DNA of 64,000 nt from Arachidicoccus ginsenosidivorans (GTDB taxonomy: Bacteria > Bacteroidota > Bacteroidia > Chitinophagales > Chitinophagaceae): contig NZ_CP042434.1 in assembly GCF_007971385.1 (NCBI RefSeq), positions 5,208,001 to 5,272,000 on the forward strand. The letters run 5' to 3'. The translations under genes were made by a program, and so were the position numbers. Of this stretch, positions 1 to 9,748 are shown piece after piece; the stretch's first letter is position 1; each line of letters opens with the position of its first letter. The notes under the pieces were generated by a model. It was not told the DNA's origin and ran no database searches. It saw nothing but the letters and a program-made list of their open reading frames with translations.

Positions 1-333
1 CAGTAGCAGATCATTATAATGATTGGTCACGCTGGAGAACTTCAAAGAAACATACGGTTTGATCACATTATTGACGGTGGATCTTTTGGCGGATACTAAC
101 TGAGGATTTTCCCCTAATACACCGTCGCCCAGATCTAAGCCCATGTGGTTTTTGTCTAAAAGCAACTGGTCTGCTGCAAAGACGGAGTAATAAATTTTAT
201 TGCCCAACTCAATGGACGCTTTCAGCTGTCCATTTGGGGAGACAAGATCCAACTTTTTACTTTGGGCATTACTCTGGAAGTAGAGTCCCAATAATAAAAA
301 CAGTAATAACGTGATTTTCTTTTGCAATTGCAT
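1..333 (-). CDS. GH97 family glycoside hydrolase, N-terminal part (cut by window edge)
   Basis: The minus-strand reading frame is open from an ATG at 333 to the window edge (111 codons). It starts with a signal peptide (about residues 1-24, hydrophobic LLLFLLLGLYF ending SNAQ), followed by SPNGQLKASIELGNKIYYSV and a DKNHMGLDLGDG segment. That pattern is the N-terminal beta-sandwich of family GH97 (SusB-like retaining or inverting alpha-glucosidases and alpha-galactosidases of Bacteroidota). Such enzymes act in the periplasm or at the cell surface on oligosaccharides. The catalytic domain lies outside the window, so the substrate cannot be inferred. Confidence 0.8.
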   Translation of the reverse strand, partial: MQLQKKITLLLFLLLGLYFQSNAQSKKLDLVSPNGQLKASIELGNKIYYSVFAADQLLLDKNHMGLDLGDGVLGENPQLVSAKRSTVNNVIKPYVSLKFSSVTNHYNDLLL

Positions 334-1308
334 AGTTGAATTATAAACTTATGATTAAAATAGTTTTTATAATGCTGTCGATACGCTAATTTAATGTATA
401 ACCCTGACCTGAAATAAACCTGATTCTGTATACAGTACTTAAGTTACAAAGTAACCTCCTCATAAATTCCCACTCAAATTCCCACTCATATCCGCCTCAA
501 ATCCGTCTAAAATCTGGAGGCTCCTCCCTATCCATAATTTAAAGTATAAGCCAAAACTTCCGAGTCGCAACGTCCCTCTTAAAAACTTCAGGCTGGACTT
601 AACATGAATCCGCCTGATACCACTCAGGCGCATCTGAATATTTGCCTAAAAATAAACTAACTCCTACAAAATAATTCAATTTTTGTTTTAAACTCCCACT
701 ATTAGTCACATAAGTCCTTATGAACCACTAGTTACCTAAAAAACTTTATTTGGTATATAGATAAATATTTACCATCCTTTCCCATTCTAAAATAAGAAAA
801 AAGGATTTCCTTTAACTTGTCCAAATAACAGTGGTCTCTAAGTTAGGCAATTATCCGAAAAATTGACACTATTGAGGAACATTGACAGCAATATTTAAAA
901 CTCATGCACATTTACAGCTCGCGATCTATCTTTAAGATGAAAAGCTATTATATTATATTATATTGTTTTGCTTATTTTGGAGGTCAAAATGAATGGATTT
1001 CTCTAAGACACTAAAAGCAGCATTTTGCCAGTCAATCATCAATTCATAAATACCTTTTGTTAGCTTCAAATAATTATCAACAGAATATTGATAGTTATTG
1101 TTTCACCACACTCCAAAGTAGTTTACGCAAAATGGATTCGATTTGAATTAGAAATCATTATTTTGAGCGTTAGGTTTAAATAGGAATTATCTAAAACAAA
1201 TTGCAGAAGAATTTAAAATTATAACCTCCTAATTAAAACAAAAAACGAATAAATTAAATAGTCCAAATAATCATTTTTGTTGTTACTACAGGCATTATCT
1301 TTTACAAA
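334..1308. other. Intergenic region, AT-rich, about 1 kb
   Basis: No convincing gene is seen. On the minus strand, about 948-1105 is free of stops for roughly 50 codons with a plausible composition (YLKLTKGIYELMIDWQN). It has no upstream start, so it may be the remnant of a broken gene. The 5' leader and promoter of the GH97 gene must lie next to position 334, but no clear TTTG/TAnnTTTG pair could be fixed. Confidence 0.4.
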
Positions 1309-1644
1309 TCAAAAAGAAAATTCAGAAGCGTAATTTTTTAAATAATTATAGGAGGTCTGAACAAATTCCTTCTTAAACAACTCTTTCTTGCGTAAATTCC
1401 AATTTGCAATACACTCCATAACTTCATCAAATGAATAACCTGGATTTTCAGCGATAATATAATCAACAGTTGCCAAAATCTCTAAGGAAAGTTCGGAGTT
1501 ATAATCAGACAAAAATTGTCCTAGACTCTTCACCCGTTGAGCATCCTCGAATTTCATAATAAAGTTTACATAATGATCAACTTCTGCCCATTTATCATAA
1601 TTAAGTTTCAACGGCTCAAATGGTCTGATTTGCCCTTGTTCCAT
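1309..1644 (-). CDS. Hypothetical protein, probably 5'-truncated
   Basis: A 111-residue charged, soluble, mostly helical protein that I do not recognise. Its first residues (MEQGQIRPFEPLKLNYDKW) read like the middle of a protein rather than a true start. The ATG sits only 14 bases from the edge of the ISKra4-type transposase fragment that begins at about 1658 on the other strand. The simplest reading is that an insertion removed the 5' part of a longer gene. There is no signal peptide or membrane segment. Confidence 0.45.
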   Translation of the reverse strand: MEQGQIRPFEPLKLNYDKWAEVDHYVNFIMKFEDAQRVKSLGQFLSDYNSELSLEILATVDYIIAENPGYSFDEVMECIANWNLRKKELFKKEFVQTSYNYLKNYASEFSF

Positions 1645-1657
1645 CCCTTTAAGATAT

Positions 1658-2233
1658 GTGGCTCATTTAGGGAATCATAAAGAATTCTGGGACAAAATGG
1701 AAGCCCATATAGATGAAATCCCTAAAAAGAAAAGAGTCTTCTTGTGCGACGGCGCAACCTGGATCTGGAATCGAGTAGAAGATTCTTATCAAGACAGCGT
1801 TCAAATCGTAGACTACTTTCATGCGAAGGAACACTTATCAGATGTGGTTAGCCCCATATTGACAAAACAAGAAAAATCCGGATGGCTTAAGGGGCAAGAA
1901 GCTCATCTATTTCAAGATGACGTGCAGGCAGTCATTAAAGAATTAAATCGACTCAAAAAAATCCAACCAAAGCAAGAAGATTTACTGGAACGCGAAATCA
2001 ATTATTTCACAAAACATGAACACCGAATGCAGTACGGGTCTTTTCGGAAAAAAGGCTATCTGATCGGATCAGGACCAATAGAAAGTGCTCATCGAAAAGT
2101 AATTCAACAGCGTCTAAAACTTTCTGGACAACGATGGACTATGGCCGGATTGCAAGCGATGGTCACCCTGCGCGTGGCATATTTAAGCGGGGAATGGCCG
2201 TTGCTAATAGATTTAATCAAAAAGGCATCTTAA
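1658..2233 (+). pseudogene. ISKra4-family transposase, C-terminal fragment
   Basis: The frame opens at a GTG and gives 191 residues. It matches the C-terminal half of ISKra4-type DDE transposases: FLCDGATWIWN (catalytic Asp region), VQIVDYFHAKEHL, then RMQYGSFRKKGYLIGSGPIES and the closing LRVAYLSGEWPLL. The N-terminal half with the helix-turn-helix and zinc-binding part is absent, because the frame begins directly after the neighbouring hypothetical gene. This is therefore a truncated, presumably inactive copy. What remains of its right end lies downstream of the TAA at 2233. Confidence 0.8.
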
Positions 2234-2369
2234 AGGGATATTTGTCGTACGCCCCGGCAGGCCTTGACCTGCTTACTAATATAGCAATCAATATTTTATC
2301 ATTTTAGGTAAGCAATCTCAGTTATTTCTACCCGTTTTTTAAGCCCTAAATGGCTATTTTCTATATGAT

Positions 2370-2385
2370 TAGGCATAGCTCCGCC
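2370..2385. repeat. 16-bp motif shared with 41741-41756, possible IS91-type terminus
   Basis: TAGGCATAGCTCCGCC occurs here, 24 bp beyond the reconstructed 3' end of the IS91-like transposase, and again at 41741-41756 beside a DDE transposase. IS91 elements end in short conserved sequences rather than long inverted repeats. A terminus is therefore possible but unproven. Confidence 0.35.
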
Positions 2386-2408
2386 CTTAGGCCGGCTTGG
2401 ACGGGTTT

Positions 2409-3561
2409 TTAAACGACCATTTTCAGTAAATCCTCCGCCCTTTCCTTCTGACTTTCAATAGGAGGTCCTCTATGATCTACGCTGACCAGCTTTTCAAGCG
2501 TCTCTCTTCCTTGGGCATGGACATTTTCGTGGATTAAAGAATTCAGGTTTTGGGCCTTTTTTCTTTTTGACTTTCTTCTCCGGTAGTAACGATCTGATTA
2601 AAGGAATGGTATCTTTTTTTGAGGCATTGCTAAGAAAACCGTAATGGCGTATGCGAACGAGCCCCCGGTCTAAAATGTGCATTGCAAAACGCCTGACAAA
2701 TTCAGTAGCCTCAAGTGTCATCACCTTTTTTTTGCCCTGTTCCTTGTAGTCTTTATATGAAAAACTTACTTTACCTCCGCTGACATCCTGCAGCCGGTGG
2801 TTGCTAATAGCAACTTTGTGCGTATACCTTCCCAGGTATTCAATCACGGAGTGTACAGATTCAAATGGTCGTTTTGCATACACCAACCAGTTCTTGCCAT
2901 AGAGTTCGTTTATTAGATCCTGCGTTAATAGATCGGGGATTTGAATTTTCAGTTCGCTTATAAATCTGGCTCGAAATACTTTACTCATGGCTTGGACATT
3001 AAACAAGTATTTGCTTTGCGTTTTGGACATAATCCATCTTCCATCCTTAGTGAGCCCACCGCCAGGTACCAGGCAATGCAAATGTGGATGTAAGTTTAAC
3101 GTCTGCCCCCAAGTGTGCAAAATAGCGATCATGCCCGTCTGTGCACCCAACCATTTCTTATCATGTCCGAAGGTATTAATAACACTCCAGGCTGTTTTGA
3201 ATAAGATATCATACAATACCCTACCTTTAAACAGACAAAATCTGTTTAAAGTGTCTGGAATCGTAAAGACAACATGAAAGTAAGGCACCCGTTTTGGCTA
3301 GAGTTCCTCCTCCCGAGCCTGAATCCATTCTTCCCTTTTTTGTCCCTGACACTTCGGGCAATTCCTGTTCCTACACGAATTATAGGACACTACTAATTGC
3401 CCACAATTAGTACATCCATCAATATGCCCTCCAAGGGATGCTGTCCTGCATCTTTTAATAGCACTAAGCGCTCTTAGCTGCCAGCTATTAAGATGACTCT
3501 TTTGCCGTATCTGTGACCAATATTTATTTAGAATATCCGCCATTACATATTTGGGAACCAT
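2409..3561 (-). pseudogene. IS91-family transposase, interrupted by a TAG and a frameshift
   Basis: Reading from 3561, the first part (to 3298) has the N-terminal zinc-binding region CTNCGQ...CRNRNCPKCQG of IS91 transposases. An in-frame TAG at 3300-3298 follows, and the same frame continues with PYFHVVFTIP, HTWGQTLNLHPHLHC and YLGRYTHKVAISN. These are the HUH-type and Tyr-containing (Y2) core of the rolling-circle enzyme. Near 2513-2515 one base is missing: the open frame ends after KCPCPRKRDA, but the next frame continues the usual tail (GRETLEKLVSVDHRGPP) to a TAA at 2409. The gene starts 2 bp after the tyrosine recombinase gene, so both form one unit. Inactive as sequenced. Confidence 0.8.
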
Positions 3562-3563
3562 AA

Positions 3564-4491
3564 TTACTGAAGATTGAAGACTAGATCAACAGGAGAAACC
3601 TCTTTCTGGACGGGGATGGAAACTAGTTGAAGATAAATCATGGTTGTTTTAATATCTGAATGTCCCATATATTGTTGAACGGAGGGCAAAGGTGTATGGT
3701 TTTCAACGAGTAAGGTGGCATAGCTGTGGCGTAAGCTATGCGGAGTCACCTTTTTAGTGATCCCAGCAGCCTTAACGGCTGCCTTAAGCACCTGATTGAT
3801 TCCTGCAATAGGAATAGCACAACCTGAATATTTAAGATCTTCAAATACAAATTTTTGGGGACTCCAATAATCAAGGTGTGTCTTTAACTATCCAAGGACT
3901 CCTTTGCTGGTAGGGATGCTCCGATCCTTGTTTCGCTTACTTTCTCGTACATGAAGCCTGGAGCGTTCAAAGTCAATATCACCAACTTCCAAGGCAGGAA
4001 CTTCGCTGATACGTAAACCGCAGTCAAGCATTAAGGCGATTATTAAGGCATATACCTTGTTGTAATGAGCGACTGCAATAAGCAGGGCCTTGGCTTCCTT
4101 CATATTCAGCACGACTGGTAATTTTTTGCATTTGGAAGCTTTGGCAATTTGAAATGCTCATAAGGAAGGTCATAAACTTTGCAAGCGGCACGCAGTGCAT
4201 GGACGGTTAAAATAAAAAAAGTCTTGGAGACGTTCTTGGATTTTTTCTTTAGGTACAAATAATCGGTCACCTGATCAGCTGAAAGTCGAAGTGGATTTTC
4301 ATTAAAATGCAGTGCCATATGCGCCAAATGCCGAATATAGTTAACGCAGGTGCTATCGGACTTGCCATTAATCACTAAATTCTTCTCTAGTTTGACCTTA
4401 AGATCACAAAAACCTTCTACATTTCTGGTAGCTCACCAACAATAGTAATTCTTTTAGGCCTAATAGGGCTAACCGTAGTGTAATTTTGCAT
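3564..4491 (-). pseudogene. Tyrosine recombinase (phage integrase family) paired with the IS91 transposase, degenerate
   Basis: Three pieces join into one ~309-residue recombinase from an ATG at 4491 (MQNYTTVSPIRPKRIT). They contain a SAM-like core-binding domain (STCVNYIRHLAHMALHF), the catalytic Arg in GLRISEVPALEVGDID, HSLRHSYATLLVE, GHSDIKT and a Tyr in MIYLQ. The frame is broken by an in-frame TAG at 4419-4417, a missing base in the T6 run 4122-4127, and another in-frame TAG at 3890-3888. Residues on either side continue in register. Recombinases of this kind accompany IS91-like transposases in Bacteroidota. It is unlikely to be the integrase of the conjugative element, which lies on the far side of tnpB. 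Confidence 0.75.
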
Positions 4492-4517
4492 ATTTAATTA
4501 GAGTTAAAAAAGCAAAA

Positions 4518-4546
4518 AAAGCACTCCATTGAAAATGGAGTGCTTT
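4518..4546 (-). terminator. Strong hairpin followed by T tract, upstream of the recombinase gene
   Basis: A 13-bp perfect stem with a 3-nt loop (arms centred on GCACTCCATT / AATGGAGTGC). On the minus strand it is followed by a T-rich tract. It would stop transcription entering the recombinase/IS91 unit from upstream, and may be part of the element's end. Confidence 0.55.
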
Positions 4547-5042
4547 ACACTACTGGTTATTATCCACATTATGTTAACACTCGCTTAGAAATACAAGAAT
4601 ACCAATTTTGTAGGCAGGCAGCTTTTTAAAGCGCATTTATCAATAAAAATCCGCAAAATCAGCTCGCGAAAAAATGGGAATTTGCTCCAAAAATAAAATA
4701 ATCCTCTGTAATACCCGCCACCAGCGCATTTTAGAAATGCTAAAAAACGGGAATTTTCTCCACCAATTTTTTGGTAATTTTCTTGGTGATTCATTTCATT
4801 TTTCTCATCTTTGCATTAGAAATCAGTAGCGCTTGTAGCAGAAGAACTGTTTTAACAGGTTTAATATAATACAGCCGCTCTTTTCTAAAGTAAGTAATTA
4901 AGCTTTGCCGCTTTGCCAAAAAGCAAGCTCAATAAAGTAGTTTAAATAATCAATAAGGTGATACAGCAGGGTAATACAGCAGATGATTACCACTGTGTTG
5001 TTATAGGCATTTTATGCCTACTAGAAAATGAATGAATAGACA
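4547..5042. other. Intergenic DNA and probable left end of the tnpB element
   Basis: No gene is supported here. A short perfect hairpin, TAGGCAT-TTT-ATGCCTA at 5004-5020, sits 22 bp before the tnpB ATG. IS200/IS605-type elements carry such subterminal hairpins, so this may mark the left end, although the exact boundary is not visible. No tnpA (Y1 transposase) is present. Confidence 0.4.
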
Positions 5043-6229
5043 ATGACTAAACCCTACATAAAAGGCTATAAGTTTCGCATCTACCCCAATAAGGAGCAGA
5101 TGCGCTTTTTGGCCAATCAATTTGGCTGTAGCCGCTATGTCTATAATTACATGCTGGAATGGCATAATAAAGTATATAAGAACGAAAAAAGATGCCTGCA
5201 CCTTAAGGAAATGAACGCTATGCTACCTGTATTGAAAAAGCAGGAGGAAACCAAGTGGTTGGGCGCAATGATTGCCCAATCACTGCAGATGTCAGTTAAG
5301 GATTTAGAAAGTGCATTTAACCGTTATTTTAAAAAGGTCAGTGCGCACCCAACGTTTAAATCCAAATATGACAGGCAATGTTTTAAAATACCCCAAAACT
5401 TTAAATTTAAAGACGGTAAAATAAAGATACCTAAGCTTGATAGTTGGATCAAGGTGCATGTGAGCCGGGAGGTAGAAGGGAAGATCCTGTACATGCACAT
5501 TTCCAAAACACCTACGGATAAATATTATGTATCTCTTACTGTAGCAGGTACAAAAAAAACATTTGAGAAGACCGGTAAACAGGCTGGAATTGATTTGGGC
5601 ATAAAAGAGGCGGTTATCTTATCAGATGGGACCATATACAAAATATTAAAGCATTTAAATCACTTGAGAAAAAGCTTGCCTATGAACAAAGACAGCTTGC
5701 AAAGAAGCAAAAAGGAAGTAATTCCAGGCAACGCCAAAGAAAAAAGGTGGCGTTGCTTCATGAGCGGATAGCCAATATGAGAAAGGATTTTATCAGCAAA
5801 ATAACTACAGAGATTGTTAAGAACCATGATATTCTGTGTGTAGAGGATCTAGCTGTTGCAAATCTGATCAAAAATCATAAGTTGGCAAAATCCCTGGCGG
5901 ATGTTTCCTTAGGAAGGATCCGTACAGAACTGAAGTATAAATGTGCATGGCATGACCGGGTCTATATTGAAATAGACCGGTTCTATCCATCCAGTAAGAC
6001 CTGCTCTGGCTGTGGCTGGATTAAGCAGGATCTGACCCTGGCTGACAGGTCGTGGACCTGCCAGTCTTGTGGAGCACATCATGATCGGGATATTAATGCC
6101 GCTAAAAATATATTAGCCGAAGGCTTAAAAATAATGTCCGGCTGCGGTACTCAGTCGGAGGGTAAACCCAAACAGGTGGAGGCGTCTTCATTGGAGGAGT
6201 CTGTGAAGCCTGATAAACCGAAGGGGTAA
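5043..6229 (+). CDS. tnpB: IS605-type TnpB RNA-guided nuclease, split by one missing base
   Basis: The N-terminal frame (5043-5771) starts MTKPYIKGYKFRIYPNKEQ, the typical TnpB opening, and contains the first RuvC Asp in GIDLGIKEAV. After a missing base in the A4 run 5640-5643 the protein continues in the next frame (NIKAFKSLEKKLAYEQRQLA), with the catalytic Glu in ILCVEDLAVANL. A four-cysteine zinc finger follows (CSGCGW...CQSCGA), then the last Asp in DRDINAAKNIL. All catalytic residues are present in the ~395-residue reconstruction. TnpB is a guide-RNA-directed DNA endonuclease that maintains IS605/IS607 elements at their donor site. As written the gene is frameshifted, probably by a sequence error. 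Confidence 0.85.
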
Positions 6230-6300
6230 GTTTAAGTGAAGATTAATCTTCGCTTAGCTACCATGAGGTTTCGTACAATAAAATCTAATTTTAAGGCAAA
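6226..6300 (+). ncRNA. Candidate right end / guide (omega) RNA scaffold of the tnpB element
   Basis: Directly after the tnpB stop lies a near-perfect palindrome, AAGTGAAGATT/AATCTTCGCTT, then AGCTACC and GAGGTTTCGTACAATA. In TnpB elements the omega RNA covers the 3' end of the gene and the right-end hairpin, and its guide is the flanking DNA. Here that would lie in the 3' end of traN. The exact element end is inferred. Confidence 0.4.
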
Positions 6301-6313
6301 TCTCTTTTACTAA

Positions 6314-7391
6314 CTAAAGTTTTGTCCTTCTTTTTGCCAAATTTGACAATTGAAGATCCTTTGTCTTCCTAAATATCCTCTCTTTTACCTTTAACGTCAT
6401 ATTGCGATCACCATTCTCCTCCCTCAAGATTATCGCCAATTGTTTGCCGTCTGTTATTGTAAAGCGAGGTACAGCCACAATAATTTGCTGTCCATTTACA
6501 ATTGTACCTACGCTGTTGTTATTTGTTCAGGTAAACCCCATGATTTTATGGCCAAACTTTCCATTTCCTGGTCCTGGATTGCTGTTCGCTTCGACTGTCT
6601 ATTGTCTCGTATAAATAAACGAAGAGATTCAAATTTATATGGAATACCAGCCTTATTGTGCAATCTAAACTTAAAAAACAACACCTCCTTATTAAAATAT
6701 ATGCCTTCCAACTTTAAAGCAACGCCAAATTTGCTTTTATGAACACTTTTAATAAATGCGGGTTCATCTTTAATGGTTTCCATACACATACCCATTTCAG
6801 CATTATTAAGTGCTACCCCCGAAAATTGGACACTCCCTGATTTGCCAACCTTTGAATATTCAGCATTCATACTATTTCTGGGAATAAATTGCTGCTGTTG
6901 CTGGTCATTTACGCGCACATTTTCTGGCAATTGTTGGTTTTCCTTTTCGTGCCTAAAATCCAATACCAGATAAGGGGGTCGGATTTATAAGACACATTAA
7001 AAGCATACACCTGCCCATCCTTGGTGATTACCGTCAGGCTGGACGGCGCAAATCCGGATCTACCTGCTTTTACTTTTAAAACATTCTCCGCCCCCGCTAC
7101 CCGGGTTGCCAGTACATAGACTGCTCCTCTATCCGCACTCTGTATGGCTGCGGGGAAAATTAACATGCAGGTCATATTACAACTAACCGCTAAATTTCTG
7201 GCAGCCACAATGGGTGTCGACCAGGCCTGCTCAATTGCCACCCTATTTTGCGCCCAAATCCTACAGGGTATAATCAAACCCAGCACCCATATGATGGCCA
7301 TCCAGTATAAACCTGCGGGCAAGTTACTTAAAGCCTTTTTCGTAGGCCTTTTTGCATTCTTTTTCATTTTCCTAAACTTAATGTTGTTCAT
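6314..7391 (-). CDS. traN: Conjugative transposon protein TraN (DUF4138), two apparent single-base deletions
   Basis: Reconstructed length is about 359 residues. The N-terminus has a membrane/signal segment (YWMAIIWVLGLIIPCRIWAQ), then the TraN core MTCMLIFPAAIQSADRGAVYVLA. The frame slips in the G5 run 6974-6978 (SDP to PYLVLDFRHEKEN) and again near 6505-6515. After that the conserved end follows (IIVAVPRFTITDGKQLAI...REENGDRNMTLKV) to a TAG at 6314. TraN is an outer-membrane/periplasmic component of the Bacteroidota type IV secretion channel. It is the last tra gene; the tnpB element follows immediately, so traO, traP and traQ are missing. Confidence 0.85.
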
Positions 7392-7482
7392 AATTATTTA
7401 TTCTATAGGTCATTTCTATTTTTTAATCATGTTTATTTTCACCGGACAAGCGGCTTATTCGGGCAAATATTATTATCCGGTA

Positions 7483-9659
7483 CTACCCCTTACCATCGAC
7501 TAGTAAAATGGGATAACCTGCTTTAACAGTAACTCTTATTAGTCGAACTTTTTTGGAGAATAAGCCTTTAACGGCCTCAACGCCAGCTGAGGCTGCCTGA
7601 GCAGCCACGCTGGCATCCATGGACATCAGCTCTACACTACTAAGTCCTCTATCTACCCCTTGCTTGGCTGCATCCCGGTTTATTGATCCCGGAATATGTA
7701 TTCCTTCCAAACCATCCAAGTCAAATACGGTAAGGTTCACCGGTAACAACTGTTTTTTATACCTGATATGATTTATGGCCACACGCAACCGCTCACCTCT
7801 TACCTGGCAGTTACCAAAGACAAAACTTCCTTTAGGAATCAGCATGTCATTTAAGTGGATATCCTTATCCAGGCGTAACTTTACGGTGCCACCGCTAACA
7901 ATGGTCTGATTAGTAGCCACGGATGCAGGGATTGTAAGGGCCGTAACCTTCTGATGCTTGGCTTTTTTATCAATGCCATTTCTGTTATCAGTAGTATAAG
8001 TATCCTCATAAGCAGGATCATCATAGCTTTCATCTCCACCATTATCATTGCTACCATTACCATCAATATCATAAAAGGCGCCTTTTATAGACCCAGCCGG
8101 TAATTTTTCTTTAATTTTGTTATTGGTTGGATTATTATTAGACTTATAATCAGCAAGTTGAACGGTATTTAAACCTGGGCTTTCCATCTCGCAGTCCATC
8201 CTTTGCTTCTGCCCATCCAATTTATCCACCCACTCGCTTTTCTTTATCGGCTCTTCCTTATCAAGCTGACTACGTGCGTATATATCCTTATTAGGTATAG
8301 ACAATAGCGGCACTTTAGTCTCCGTCTTGTCCGGGGTCAGGTGGTAGATAATGCCCGACTGGCTACGCTCAACATTATTGCCGGCACCCTTAACTAATAA
8401 GTCTGCCTTACTTAATGGCGCTCCTTCCTCACTTCCTGCAACATTTCTTTCAACCTCTGCTTGCACCACTTTTTGCCCTCCCGCCTGATTTTTACCATAC
8501 GGATACCCTTGCTGAATGGCCAGTACTTTATCCAACATGCTATTAATCTGATTGGTCTGTTGTGAGTCACCCAGGTCATTTGAAGCAGCAATCATTGTCT
8601 TAAGTCGGTTCAATTCAATCAGCTTGTTGGCATTGTCGGCCGCTCCAGTCGCTACTGCTCCTGGATGTAGCCCATAAGTTGCTGGATAGCTTCCTTGTTC
8701 AGGTGGCCAGCTGGATCTGCCCATGGATTTTCCAGCGCTTGCTATTATTTTTTGTAAAGCCGCAAGTTTTTGTTCCACTTTAAGGTATTGGGATCTTCAT
8801 AGCAATCCTCGCCCAAAATCAAATCCTGGGATTTACCCCCGGCATGCCCCAGACTATCAGTAGCATTTGGATAGGCAAAACTTCCTAAAACGTCTAGGCT
8901 ATCACTGCCTCGGTAATAACCATCCTGCTGCTTTGCATTATACCGGTCAGCACCCAGCTTTGCTGCTTCACGGTAGGCCGTCATCTTATCTGACATACCA
9001 CTGGCTAAATCCGCCTTTGGAATTGTGGTATTTATACCGGCTCCTGTTGCCTTGCTTTTGTCGTTATTATTTCCATCCGAGTTCACTGCCGCCAGTCCAC
9101 CACCCCCCAGTGCCCAGAAAGCCATAGAAACAAAAGGCAGGACAAGTAGTGGTAATACCAAAAGTAACTGCCGCTTCTTTTTCAGCTCAGCAGTAATTAC
9201 AATAGATGAGTTTTGCCTTAGTTTAGTATTAGAAGATAAGGTTTTATTCATTAAATTATATTCTTTATCTGTCTGATAATTAGTAGTATTATAACATTTA
9301 TTTGAACTAAATAAATTATCAGAAGATGGGCTAAAATCAGTTTTATTGGTAGAATTATGGGCAGTCGACCCAAATTCTACTATTGGTAACTGGTCTTGAT
9401 CGGAATTTTGTTTCTGATACTGGTCCATGTTCTGACCCTGTTGAGCGAATTGATTCTCTTCTCCACCCAGATTAACTTTGCACAAATCTTCCCGACCATT
9501 TTGCAGATCTTGACTCGAATCATTTCCGAGTTGCTTACCGGATTCTTCCGTATTTGACCATCGAGGCTGTTCCAAATATTGACGTATATCCTGCCATAAA
9601 TCTGGCTTTTCAATATTATTTTTATTTTTGTTTACATATTGCTTATCAATATTTTCCAT
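7483..9659 (-). CDS. traM: Conjugative transposon protein TraM, with long N-terminal extension; one apparent deletion
   Basis: Two overlapping frames join at a T3 run (8779-8781) into one ~725-residue protein. The C-terminal domain (about residues 560-725: TIPASVATNQTIVSGGTVKLRL, IPKGSFVFGNCQVRGERL, VELMSMDASVAAQAA) is the TraM/VirB10-like region that spans the envelope. The membrane segment LLLVLPLLVLPFVSMAFWALG lies at about residue 165. In family members it normally lies near the start, so about 160 extra Gln/Asn/Ser-rich residues precede it. An acidic stretch (DIDGNGSNDNGGDESYDD) sits before the C-terminal domain. Flanked by traK and traN in the usual order. Confidence 0.85.
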
Positions 9660-9748
9660 AATTTAAATACAATTTTAATTGATGAATATTTAATTTTATT
9701 GTACCAACCTGAATTACCACTTGTAAGTGTTACGCATTCGGGGTTGCT

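Noticed and set aside
2987..3277. Plus-strand 96-codon ORF
   Set aside because: Lies antisense to the conserved IS91 transposase core; composition is that of a shadow frame.
3298..4419. Genetic-code change with TAG read as an amino acid
   Set aside because: Other genes in the window end in TAG at the expected place (traM at 7483, traN at 6314), and the degenerate methylase has a TGA as well; decay of a mobile element is simpler.
3564..4491. Integrase of the conjugative element
   Set aside because: It is fused in an operon with the IS91 transposase, separated from tra by tnpB, and degenerate.
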